Assembly (NCBI GenBank): GCA_016215735.1
Contig: JACRIA010000040.1
Coordinates: forward strand, 1 to 6,928
Direction: 5' to 3'
DNA from: Candidatus Peregrinibacteria bacterium
GTDB taxonomy: Bacteria > Patescibacteriota > Gracilibacteria > UBA1369 > UBA12463
DNA: 6,928 bases
Part shown: in pieces, positions 1-5,317 of the stretch
Layout: each line of letters starts with the position of its first letter
Position numbering within the stretch: position 1 is the first letter of the stretch
The notes under the pieces: model-generated
The model's input: only the letters and a program-made list of their open reading frames with translations
What the model was told of the DNA's origin: nothing
Databases searched by the model: none
Translations under genes and position numbers: made by a program

Positions 1-2
1 TA

Positions 3-214
3 TTGATTAGCAAAACAACTGGCTTCAAACTGGAAGTCCCTCCACATATTCCAGAAACTCACTCCAATTTAATCAAAAATTTATCTCGGGGGTGCTAAAT
101 CGCGAAAGTCAGGCGGGCGTTGCATTCACAAAAAATCCAAAAACGTACGAACAGGAAAGGGGAACAGGATTCGGAGTAAGATTGTTGATAAATCTGCTGG
201 AAAATCTGAAATAA
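3..214 (+). pseudogene. Possible C-terminal remnant of a plus-strand gene, frame broken at a G run
   Basis: No complete gene is present here. Plus frame 3 is open from base 3 to a TAA at 96-98. Plus frame 2 is open from 11 to a TAA at 212-214. The two join into one continuous reading if a -1 shift occurs at the five-G run at 88-92. The frame 2 part ends with a stretch reading TYEQERGTGFGVRLL and then INLLENLK before the stop. GTGFGVRLL resembles the G2 box (GxGxGL) of a GHKL ATPase or histidine kinase, but the protein stops too soon after it for a full domain. Without an upstream sequence I cannot name a family. The layout, ending just before a terminator that can work on both strands, fits the 3' end of a gene convergent with RuBisCO. 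It may be a decayed gene, a sequencing indel or chance. Confidence 0.25.
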
Positions 215-237
215 GCTTTCTAGCGCCGGCCAGAAAA

Positions 238-246
238 TGCTATAAT
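238..246 (+). promoter_or_regulatory. Extended -10 promoter motif
   Basis: The bases TGCTATAAT form a perfect extended -10 element (TG, one base, TATAAT). No good -35 hexamer lies 17 bases upstream (TTCTAG at 218-223), which an extended -10 can tolerate. A start near 252 would give a transcript of roughly 55-60 bases before the hairpin at 283-302 with its T-rich tail. An ATG at 250 opens a 14-codon frame ending at 294, inside the hairpin. There is no plus-strand gene downstream, so this is either a small-RNA promoter or a chance match. Confidence 0.35.
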
Positions 247-276
247 AAAATGGCTGAGTGGATGTCAACCATACCC

Positions 277-307
277 AAAAAACCCCTGCCGTAAAAGCGG
301 GGATTTT
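277..307 (-). terminator. Intrinsic terminator of the RuBisCO transcript, probably bidirectional
   Basis: On the minus strand a CCCC/GGGG stem (299-302 with 283-286) is extended inward by two G-C pairs with one bulged base. It closes a 7-base loop and is followed directly by six T residues (277-282). It begins 26 bases past the RuBisCO stop. On the plus strand the same hairpin is followed by ATTTTCTTT, so it could also stop rightward transcription. Confidence 0.8.
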
Positions 308-328
308 CTTTAAAATTAAACAGTACTT

Positions 329-1618
329 TTATTTGCGCCCAAACCTTTCGATAGCCTGCGCCAGTTCTTTATGATCTTTCGCGTATTTTTCAATGCTTAC
401 TTTTTTCTGCCATGCTTCGCACGCCTGGACTAATGCACGCGCTCCCATTTTTGTTCCGCCAGGATGGCCATGAACGCCGCCGCCCATTGTAGTAATAAAA
501 TCAACATGGCCGATTGCTCTAATATAAGCTGAAAGCTTTAAAGGATTAAGTCCGCCTGACGCGATAGAAACACAGCCTTTCATCCCATGCCAATCTTGTT
601 CAAAAAATTTGCTTTTAACTTTCGGCAAATAAGCTGCATGCGCCGCAAAAATATCTTCTTCAGGAGTACCAGCCATTTTACCAATTCCAGCCGTGCCCGT
701 ATGAACGCCTGACGCGCCAGCCAATCTCGCAAATTTGCTTAAAACACCGGCCGTAAAACCAATCGGATTTTCACTTCTTGTCATCGCCCCATGCCCGGCT
801 CTGTGAAAATGCAAAAACACTTTTGGCCAAAGTCTGCGCGCTGTTTGTACCGCAGTCCATCCAGCTGTAATTCCATCAATCAAAAAGCAAAAACTCCCCG
901 GTTTCATTTTTTTGATAATGTATTCCGCGCGCTTTTTCATCGTATCAAAATCAGCAGCAGAAATATTGAACGAATGAAGTTTTGTACATCCGGTTTCATG
1001 TTCAGCGCGATCCATTGCTTCGCGAATTTTATCAACAGTTTTCATATACGGACAAAAATCCTGATCAGCCTGCGGCTCATCATGTTTCACAAAATCTCCG
1101 CCGCCGCTCCAGAACAAATACGCCTTATTCGCGAATTCTTCAGGCTTTAAGCCAATTTTCGGTTTGATAATCGTGCCTAAAATCGGCCTGTTATAAACAT
1201 TCAAATATTTTCGCACATCGTTCATTGAAACGCTCGGCCCGTCATAATTTTTCAGCATTTCTTTTGGAAACCAGACATCAAGCAATTTCAGCGCTTTTAC
1301 ATCTGCCATTCCAAAAATATTTCCAGCAATATAAGTCAAAATATTCTGCACATTTCCGCCGCGATCAAAAATTCTCCAAGGAAAAGCAATCCAAACGAGC
1401 CCGCGCTTTTTATCGACTTTATAAACTTGCGCATTCAAACCAGCAGCAAATTTCGTGTCAACAACGCGAACATTCGAGCCGGTGCTTGATTCAGCCGCTA
1501 CTTCGCTCGCAACATCCAGAATATCGCGGCCTTTTTCCGCTACCATATGAAAAACTGCCAACAAATAAGCGCCTGAATAAATATTTTTCAGGCCGAGATT
1601 AATGTATTCTTTTTGCAT
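329..1618 (-). CDS. rbcL: Ribulose-1,5-bisphosphate carboxylase large subunit, form II/III-like
   Basis: RuBisCO adds CO2 to ribulose-1,5-bisphosphate to give two 3-phosphoglycerates. In candidate-phyla bacteria and archaea, form II/III and III enzymes are known to serve AMP/nucleoside salvage rather than a Calvin cycle. At 429 residues it is full length for this group. All catalytic positions are visible: E43 (AAESSTG), N100 (GNIFG), K152 and K154 (IIKPKIG), the carbamylated lysine K178 with metal ligands D180 and E181 (GGGDFVKHDE), H272 and R273 (FHRAGHG), H306 (HTGT), loop-6 K314 (GIGKM), S354 (ASGG) and the phosphate loop at 379-381 (GGG). HRAGHG and AAESSTGxNV are form II traits, while the short length and the C-terminal GGGVHGHPGGT region suit II/III. 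It is the last gene before the terminator, 19 bases after the membrane-protein gene. There is no Shine-Dalgarno site: the ATG follows a CCCCCC run. No small subunit is seen or expected. The II/III class rests on motifs only. Confidence 0.97.
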   Translation of the reverse strand: MQKEYINLGLKNIYSGAYLLAVFHMVAEKGRDILDVASEVAAESSTGSNVRVVDTKFAAGLNAQVYKVDKKRGLVWIAFPWRIFDRGGNVQNILTYIAGNIFGMADVKALKLLDVWFPKEMLKNYDGPSVSMNDVRKYLNVYNRPILGTIIKPKIGLKPEEFANKAYLFWSGGGDFVKHDEPQADQDFCPYMKTVDKIREAMDRAEHETGCTKLHSFNISAADFDTMKKRAEYIIKKMKPGSFCFLIDGITAGWTAVQTARRLWPKVFLHFHRAGHGAMTRSENPIGFTAGVLSKFARLAGASGVHTGTAGIGKMAGTPEEDIFAAHAAYLPKVKSKFFEQDWHGMKGCVSIASGGLNPLKLSAYIRAIGHVDFITTMGGGVHGHPGGTKMGARALVQACEAWQKKVSIEKYAKDHKELAQAIERFGRK

Positions 1619-1637
1619 AAAGGGGGGATTAAATATA

Positions 1638-2102
1638 TTAACTTTGTAAAGATTTTTGCTGATTATATTTTCTCAACAATATAAGAACTAATATAGGTAT
1701 TAAATTGATGCCTATGAAATATTCCACGGAATCTGATGTATAACTAAATTCCCAAAAATTTCCTATATGAAATGCTAACTTTGTGCTATATGTACCGGTT
1801 CCAAAAGAAAGTTGCAATCCGGTCGCAAAGAAATAATAAAATCCAAATATTGTAAATTGGGGAACTTGAATTGCTTGAATTATTATAGATAAAATTTTTC
1901 CAAGCTTTAAGCCTTTCCATAAACACAAACCCGCAACAAACGATATTATATATAATACCAATGCTACAAAAGAACAAACGATCAAAAATAAACCTTCGAT
2001 TTGTGAAAAATTAAGAAAACATATGTATAAAGTCAATCCAACGCCAATTATACCGCCAATCATTTCATATATCGCTATAACATAGAGCCATTTATTTTTC
2101 AT
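1638..2102 (-). CDS. Unrecognised four-helix membrane protein
   Basis: This 154-residue protein has about four hydrophobic segments, near residues 6-29, 36-61, 68-95 and 127-143. Short polar loops separate the first three. A longer loop at 96-126, rich in Gly, Thr, Ser and aromatic residues, precedes the last. The tail is basic and polar (LRKYNQQKS). I see no catalytic motif, no signal-peptide cleavage site and no family I can name. The first ATG overlaps the end of the upstream flavoprotein gene by 11 bases, and RuBisCO starts 19 bases after its stop, so it is probably co-transcribed with both. A 60-base sample is only about 28% GC, clearly more AT-rich than its neighbours; hydrophobic codons explain part of this, and transfer could explain the rest. 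No Shine-Dalgarno motif precedes the start. A role tied to RuBisCO or redox would be guesswork. Confidence 0.75.
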   Translation of the reverse strand: MKNKWLYVIAIYEMIGGIIGVGLTLYICFLNFSQIEGLFLIVCSFVALVLYIISFVAGLCLWKGLKLGKILSIIIQAIQVPQFTIFGFYYFFATGLQLSFGTGTYSTKLAFHIGNFWEFSYTSDSVEYFIGINLIPILVLILLRKYNQQKSLQS

Positions 2103-3042
2103 ATATTTTGATTAAATTTCTAATATATTTATACGCGCTAAACGCAGCCATTACAGCCTGGCTTGAGCCAACTATTGCTTGTTTTATTTCAATATCAGTG
2201 CAGTCGCCAGCCGCATAAACTCCAGCTAAATTTGTCTGCGACGCGCGGTCAACAATAATTTCACCTTTGTCATTCAATTTAACTCCCAAATCTTTTGCAA
2301 GAACATTCATCGGATCAAGTCCAATCGCCACAAAAACGCCGTCCACGGTAAGTTCGCGGCCGCTTTTGAGACGCACTAACGCGACTTTCGCGCCAGCAGC
2401 GCTCGGCACCCCCGTCCCCATTATCTCCGCGACTTCCGTACCATATATTATTTCAATTTTCGGATTTTGTTCGAGTAATTTGATATTCGCCGCCTCCGCG
2501 CGCAAAACGCTTCGGACCAACATATAAACCTTTGAACATTTTTCAGCCAAAACCATCGCGTCTTTTGCGGCCGCGTCGCCTCCGCCAACAACCAGAACAG
2601 TTTTATCTTTATAAAAATTCGCGTCGCAAAGCGCGCAATAGCTTACGCCTTTTCCGGAAAATTCTTTTTCTCCCGCTACATTCAATAATCTGTGTTTTCC
2701 GCCAGTTGCGAACAGAAGGCTGTAAGATTCATATACAGCGCCGCCAGTAGTTTTTACCTTAAAAACCGCTTCTCCCGCCTCATTTTTCCCTTTTTCAACA
2801 GCCGTGACCTCCTCGAATTTTATTTCAGCGCCGCTTGTTTTCGCATGCTCCATCAAATTATTCGCCAAATCCATTCCTGAAATTGATTTTTCGCCCGGCC
2901 AGTTTTCAATATCATGAATATTTGTTAAAAGCCCGCCAGGAAGAACCGCGAGCACAAGTGTTTTCAAATTCAATCTAGCCGCATACATTCCGCCAGATAA
3001 TCCAGCAGGCCCTCCGCCAATAATTATCAATCCGTAAGTCAT
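2092..3042 (-). CDS. trxB: Thioredoxin reductase-like FAD-dependent disulfide oxidoreductase
   Basis: Low-molecular-weight thioredoxin reductases pass electrons from NADPH through FAD to a CxxC disulfide and on to thioredoxin-like proteins in the cytoplasm. At 316 residues the length is normal. In order: the FAD dinucleotide loop GGGPAG (9-14), the redox pair C136-A-L-C139 (SYCALCD; usually CATC), a second dinucleotide loop GGGDAA (153-158), and the C-terminal FAD motif around G279-D280 (YAAGDCTD). The segment that normally reads HRRxxxR and selects NADPH is altered here to V176-R177-S178-V-L-R181. One arginine and the histidine are therefore missing, so NADPH use is uncertain. The gene starts one base after the stop of a ferredoxin gene, which raises the option of a ferredoxin-fed reductase. 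No thioredoxin or glutaredoxin gene lies in the window. The CxxC makes a disulfide-reductase role more likely than a plain ferredoxin-NADP reductase. The gene symbol reflects family, not proven substrate. Confidence 0.88.
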   Translation of the reverse strand: MTYGLIIIGGGPAGLSGGMYAARLNLKTLVLAVLPGGLLTNIHDIENWPGEKSISGMDLANNLMEHAKTSGAEIKFEEVTAVEKGKNEAGEAVFKVKTTGGAVYESYSLLFATGGKHRLLNVAGEKEFSGKGVSYCALCDANFYKDKTVLVVGGGDAAAKDAMVLAEKCSKVYMLVRSVLRAEAANIKLLEQNPKIEIIYGTEVAEIMGTGVPSAAGAKVALVRLKSGRELTVDGVFVAIGLDPMNVLAKDLGVKLNDKGEIIVDRASQTNLAGVYAAGDCTDIEIKQAIVGSSQAVMAAFSAYKYIRNLIKIYEK

Positions 3043-3043
3043 A

Positions 3044-3226
3044 TTATTCGATTAAAATCGCGCGAGTCGGACACGCGTCCGCTGCGGCTTTTATATTTTC
3101 CGGCGTGTCTCCGTTTTCATCGATCACGCTCGATTTTCCTTCTTCGTCAATTTTAAAAACTTTCGGGCACATAGTAGAACAAGTTCCGCAGCCAATGCAG
3201 AGGTTTGGATCCACTTTTACTGCCAT
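3044..3226 (-). CDS. Single-cluster [4Fe-4S] ferredoxin, 60 residues
   Basis: This is a small soluble one-electron carrier. The cluster-binding cysteines are C10, C13 and C16 (CIGCGTC) plus the distant C52 (DACPT), the pattern of monocluster ferredoxins such as that of Thermotoga. C20 sits where such proteins carry a non-ligand cysteine that can form a disulfide, but its usual partner near residue 43 is absent. Acidic residues dominate the middle and end, as usual for ferredoxins. I chose the ATG at 3226 because the family starts with a short M-x-V-x-V-D strand exactly there. The frame stays open upstream to 3421, but that sequence has no ferredoxin character and crosses a palindrome and the HAD gene. 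The next gene, a TrxB-like flavoprotein, begins one base after its stop, which suggests co-translation and electron transfer between the two. The start is preceded by an A/T-rich leader without a Shine-Dalgarno site. Confidence 0.95.
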   Translation of the reverse strand: MAVKVDPNLCIGCGTCSTMCPKVFKIDEEGKSSVIDENGDTPENIKAAADACPTRAILIE

Positions 3227-3230
3227 AAAA

Positions 3231-3292
3231 AATTTTGTTAGATAATAAGGGGACGATCGCCTTAGGCGACCGTCCCCTATATTAACAAAATT
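3231..3292. repeat. 62-bp imperfect palindrome filling the HAD-ferredoxin gap
   Basis: The outer arms AATTTTGTTA (3231-3240) and TAACAAAATT (3283-3292) are perfect inverses. The inner arms of 13 bases (3249-3261 and 3265-3277, starting GGGGACG and ending CGTCCCC) pair around a 3-base TTA loop with one non-Watson-Crick position. That position is A-C on the plus strand but U-G on the minus-strand transcript, so the RNA read from the gene strand is fully paired. The stop codon of the HAD gene lies at the edge of the outer arm, and the ferredoxin ATG begins just 5 bases beyond the other end. It is not followed at once by a U run, so it is a poor terminator. A REP/MITE-like element or an RNA-processing hairpin is more likely. 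Confidence 0.85.
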
Positions 3293-4211
3293 CCATGGAT
3301 TTGAGCAAATGTTCAGTTGCAGTCGGGCCAAAAAGTTGTTTCCCGTTTTTATCAAAAATACCAATCGGACACTTTGTTGCAAGCATTTTCCCAGCAGTAA
3401 AAGGAGTGCCAACACGGCCATCTAAAAACATTTCATCGTTTCCGCCTTTGCCAGGCTGGTCGCCTACAACAGCGATTTCTCGCCAGTTTTTAGCAAATTT
3501 TTTATTGAATCCACCTGCGGCGGACTTATTTTTAGCGCCTGTGTCCCGCCAAGGCGGGACGGCGTGATTGAAATTTTTCGCGAGATATTTTCCAAACTCT
3601 TCAATTCCGCGGTCTTTATCCGCTCCAGCAGGAATAATAATTATTCCAAGTTTCGAATTAATCACCCGCACCGCGCGCGAATGGCTGTATTTCCGCAAAA
3701 TCTTTTTGATTTTCGCTTCCAAAAAATCGCATCGCCGGCTGATCTCCTCGTCAGCCGCGTTTTCATAAAACGGCTGAACAATCACATTTGTCGGATTTAT
3801 CTGCAAAATACGCACGTGTTTATGGAGATTTTTATTAATGTCTGCCGCGAATTTAAACCGCGCCACTTTATCTTCCGGCCATTCAATTCTATAAAACTCA
3901 ATCCAGTCAGCGGCTTTTTGATCGAATCTGTAGCCAGCGCAGCCGTTTTCAGCAATCAGCGCCCAGTTCGAAACAATTTCGATTCCTGCGTTGCCGAGAA
4001 TTTCCTGAAGTTTTGGGTAAGCAGTTGAAAATGGCCGAGCAGTGCAAATCGCCATCGGTACGCGGCGCGACAAATTGCGCAAAGTTTCTTTCAGCGAATC
4101 CGGAACAGGGGACTTTGGCTTGCGCTCCGTAAGCGTCCCGTCAAAATCAAACATCGCGGCGCAGTATGTTTTTTCGAGAGCTTTCAGGAAAAGTTTGTGT
4201 TTATTTCGCAT
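3282..4211 (-). CDS. HAD-superfamily type II phosphatase with a C2-type cap
   Basis: HAD phosphatases remove phosphate from small molecules through an aspartyl-phosphate intermediate. Motif I is D22-F-D24-G-T-L-T, motif II is T58 (ICTAR), motif III is K199 (GADKDRG) and motif IV is the GD pair at 250-251 with D259 (VVGDQPGKGGND). The cap of about 140 residues between motifs II and III marks the C2/type II group that includes sugar-phosphate, phosphoglycolate and Cof-like enzymes. The substrate cannot be told from sequence alone. Phosphoglycolate, the product of RuBisCO oxygenation, is one possibility given the locus, but this is only a guess. I start at the ATG at 4211, 7 bases after the STAS-like stop, with GGAAAG 12 bases upstream. 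A TTG at 4259 would overlap the STAS gene and adds nothing domain-like. Residues about 215-235, between motifs III and IV, are an inserted Gly/Lys/Pro-rich loop encoded by palindromic DNA. It is 309 residues long. Confidence 0.87.
   Translation of the reverse strand: MRNKHKLFLKALEKTYCAAMFDFDGTLTERKPKSPVPDSLKETLRNLSRRVPMAICTARPFSTAYPKLQEILGNAGIEIVSNWALIAENGCAGYRFDQKAADWIEFYRIEWPEDKVARFKFAADINKNLHKHVRILQINPTNVIVQPFYENAADEEISRRCDFLEAKIKKILRKYSHSRAVRVINSKLGIIIIPAGADKDRGIEEFGKYLAKNFNHAVPPWRDTGAKNKSAAGGFNKKFAKNWREIAVVGDQPGKGGNDEMFLDGRVGTPFTAGKMLATKCPIGIFDKNGKQLFGPTATEHLLKSMEFC
3510..3524. repeat. Short GC-rich inverted repeat inside the HAD gene, imperfect
   Basis: TCCACC (3510-3515) and GGCGGA (3519-3524) face each other across a TGC loop with a single mismatch. 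It resembles the CCGCC-loop-GGCGG palindromes that are scattered through many Parcubacteria genomes. It lies in frame within the coding sequence and specifies part of the AAGG stretch near residues 231-234 of the phosphatase. Confidence 0.5.
3543..3560. repeat. Perfect 8-bp-arm palindrome inside the HAD gene
   Basis: GTCCCGCC and GGCGGGAC are exact inverses separated only by AA. The element lies 18 bases from the imperfect palindrome at 3510-3524. Together they encode the extra loop (roughly residues 215-235, including PPWRDTG and KNKSAAGG) between phosphatase motifs III and IV. Their base composition and symmetry suggest an inserted repeat unit that kept the frame. Confidence 0.75.
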
Positions 4212-4218
4212 AGTATAA

Positions 4219-4503
4219 TTATTCTTTCCGCGCCATTTTTGCCTTCTCCAATGTTTCAAGCGTAGCCTTAACAGATGGATTTTCAGTATGCATCAACACA
4301 ACGCGCTTTTTATATCGATTTAACAATGGCGTTATAAATTCATCGGCCCAGGAAGGCGTTAAAACCGCCACGCCATCAAATTCAATCTCAATTTTTTCAT
4401 TGTTTTTGATTTCTTTAAGCATCGGTTGGAGCACCAAAAAAGCTTCTTTGCCAGCTGGCCTGGAAATAAGAACAATTCCGAATTTTTTCAAAAAAATACG
4501 CAT
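4219..4503 (-). CDS. STAS-like protein, DUF4325 type
   Basis: The 94-residue protein matches the pattern I know for DUF4325, described as STAS-like. It has an N-terminal G-I-V-L-I-S-R strand (9-15), a helix, a core strand IEIEFDGV (38-45) and then LTPSWADEF (48-56), where classic STAS anti-sigma-factor antagonists carry their phosphorylated serine. S51 is the obvious candidate for a similar site. STAS proteins of the SpoIIAA kind bind and are phosphorylated by GHKL-type anti-sigma kinases. The gene directly upstream, 12 bases away, encodes a GHKL ATPase, which supports a partner pair in the cytoplasm. The ATG at 4503 gives the full domain with no extra sequence. The start lacks a Shine-Dalgarno motif. 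Biochemical function in this family is unproven; phosphorylation of S51 is inference. Confidence 0.78.
   Translation of the reverse strand: MRIFLKKFGIVLISRPAGKEAFLVLQPMLKEIKNNEKIEIEFDGVAVLTPSWADEFITPLLNRYKKRVVLMHTENPSVKATLETLEKAKMARKE
4224..4229 (-). promoter_or_regulatory. Candidate ribosome binding site for the HAD gene
   Basis: GGAAAG on the minus strand lies 12 bases before the ATG at 4211, inside the last codons of the STAS-like gene. The spacing is a little long, but it is the only recognisable purine-rich site in front of a start in this cluster. It supports 4211 over the upstream TTG at 4259. Confidence 0.4.
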
Positions 4504-4515
4504 AATGTTAATTTG

Positions 4516-5265
4516 TTAAAAATTTATCACAGCGATACAGCCATGAAACGATGTATCTGCTGTTTTTATTTTTAAGTTTGAAATATTTTGCCGCAATTCC
4601 AATGAGGCATTGCCTGTATAAAATTGAAGGTATAACGGGTTGGATATAATCACATCCTTAACGAATTTCAATCCATTGCCTCTTTCTTCAGGCGCGCGGC
4701 TGGAAATATATTTTGTAAATGCAGTATATAAAGCTTCTTTATCATTTTTTAAATTTGGTGCAACACGTTTGAGTGTTTTATAAATACCTTGTCCTCGATC
4801 TGCCAACACTACCTGTTGCTGCTGGATGTCATAGCCGAAAAAAATTCCGGGAACATCGGGCCAGTTTCCTATGTTGTGATTATAGGAGTTGCTGCCGATC
4901 TCGCCAATGACAGCTATTACCAAAGGAAAAATATCTTTTAATTTCGGCATGCGCGCCAATTCCAATTCCAAGCTCTGTAAACGGCTGTTAAAAACATCGC
5001 TGGTTTGGCAATATAAAGAAGATGAGAGCGGAGCAGGTGATTTAGCAAACGCCCAAGTTTTGGCTAAATCCACCAAATCTTCCACGTAGGATCGAGAATC
5101 CTTACTTAAAAATTGATCAATGTCTTCTTGCCGGTAATATCTTTTGCTTGTCAATGACGGCCGGAAAGATTGTAAAATGCCTTTTTTCTCCCATTTTCTA
5201 AGGGTATCAATGGAAACGCCGATGAGTTTCGCGGCTTCACCAATAAATAAAAGTTTTTTCTCCAT
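4516..5265 (-). CDS. MerR-type HTH domain fused to a GHKL (HATPase_c) ATPase
   Basis: This 249-residue protein joins DNA binding to an ATPase of the histidine-kinase/anti-sigma fold. Residues 6-53 form a MerR/excisionase-like winged HTH: FIGEAAKLIGVS, then TLRKWEKKGIL, and the wing SKRYYRQEDIDQFL. Residues about 60-110 look like a helical linker. The GHKL ATPase follows, with the N box E122-xxx-N126-xxx-H130, the G1 box D156-R-G-Q-G160-I and the G2 box G196-N-G-L. There is no phospho-accepting histidine domain, transmembrane segment or receiver, so it is not a standard sensor kinase. Serine kinases such as SpoIIAB and RsbW share this ATPase type, and the next gene is a STAS-like protein. A DNA-bound partner-switching regulator is therefore a reasonable reading. 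The gene has its own promoter, and five 10-bp repeats end 2 bases before its ATG, which suggests autoregulation. A 60-base sample is 35% GC, lower than the metabolic neighbours. Confidence 0.86.
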   Translation of the reverse strand: MEKKLLFIGEAAKLIGVSIDTLRKWEKKGILQSFRPSLTSKRYYRQEDIDQFLSKDSRSYVEDLVDLAKTWAFAKSPAPLSSSLYCQTSDVFNSRLQSLELELARMPKLKDIFPLVIAVIGEIGSNSYNHNIGNWPDVPGIFFGYDIQQQQVVLADRGQGIYKTLKRVAPNLKNDKEALYTAFTKYISSRAPEERGNGLKFVKDVIISNPLYLQFYTGNASLELRQNISNLKIKTADTSFHGCIAVINF

Positions 5266-5267
5266 TT

Positions 5268-5317
5268 TTAATAAATATAGGTAAATCTATGTAAACCTAG
5301 GTAAATATTAGCAAATA
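5268..5317. promoter_or_regulatory. 10-bp tandem repeats over the HTH-GHKL promoter, likely operator
   Basis: Read on the plus strand there are four consecutive units with exact 10-bp phase: TAGGTAAATC (5278), TATGTAAACC (5288), TAGGTAAATA (5298) and TTAGCAAATA (5308). A fifth, weaker unit TTAATAAATA begins at 5268. They cover the -10 hexamer, the likely transcription start and the leader of the HTH-GHKL gene. One unit per helical turn puts all units on the same DNA face. This suits cooperative binding by the encoded HTH protein, or intrinsic bending by phased A/T tracts. Confidence 0.7.

Noticed and set aside
250..275. tRNA-like sequence TGGCTGAGTGG
   Set aside because: It resembles the D-arm of leucine/serine tRNAs, but no acceptor, anticodon or T-arm follows before the terminator hairpin.
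791..1602. Open plus-strand frames opposite RuBisCO (791-1150, 982-1167, 1225-1602)
   Set aside because: They are antisense to a gene with every catalytic motif intact, have low-complexity translations, and show no domain or start signals.
1619..1700. A separate promoter for RuBisCO
   Set aside because: The AT-rich region has TATAAT- and TTTACA-like words but none at a proper 16-18 base spacing, so co-transcription from upstream is simpler.
3227..3421. N-terminal extension of the ferredoxin to 125 residues
   Set aside because: The added part crosses the palindrome and the 3' end of the HAD gene in another frame. Ferredoxins of this type begin at the ATG at 3226.
4212..4259. TTG start for the HAD gene
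   Set aside because: It overlaps the STAS-like gene by 41 bases and adds a basic, non-domain peptide. The ATG at 4211 has a purine-rich site upstream.
5268..5317. CRISPR array
   Set aside because: Units are 10 bp with no spacers between them, far too short for CRISPR repeats, and no cas gene is present.
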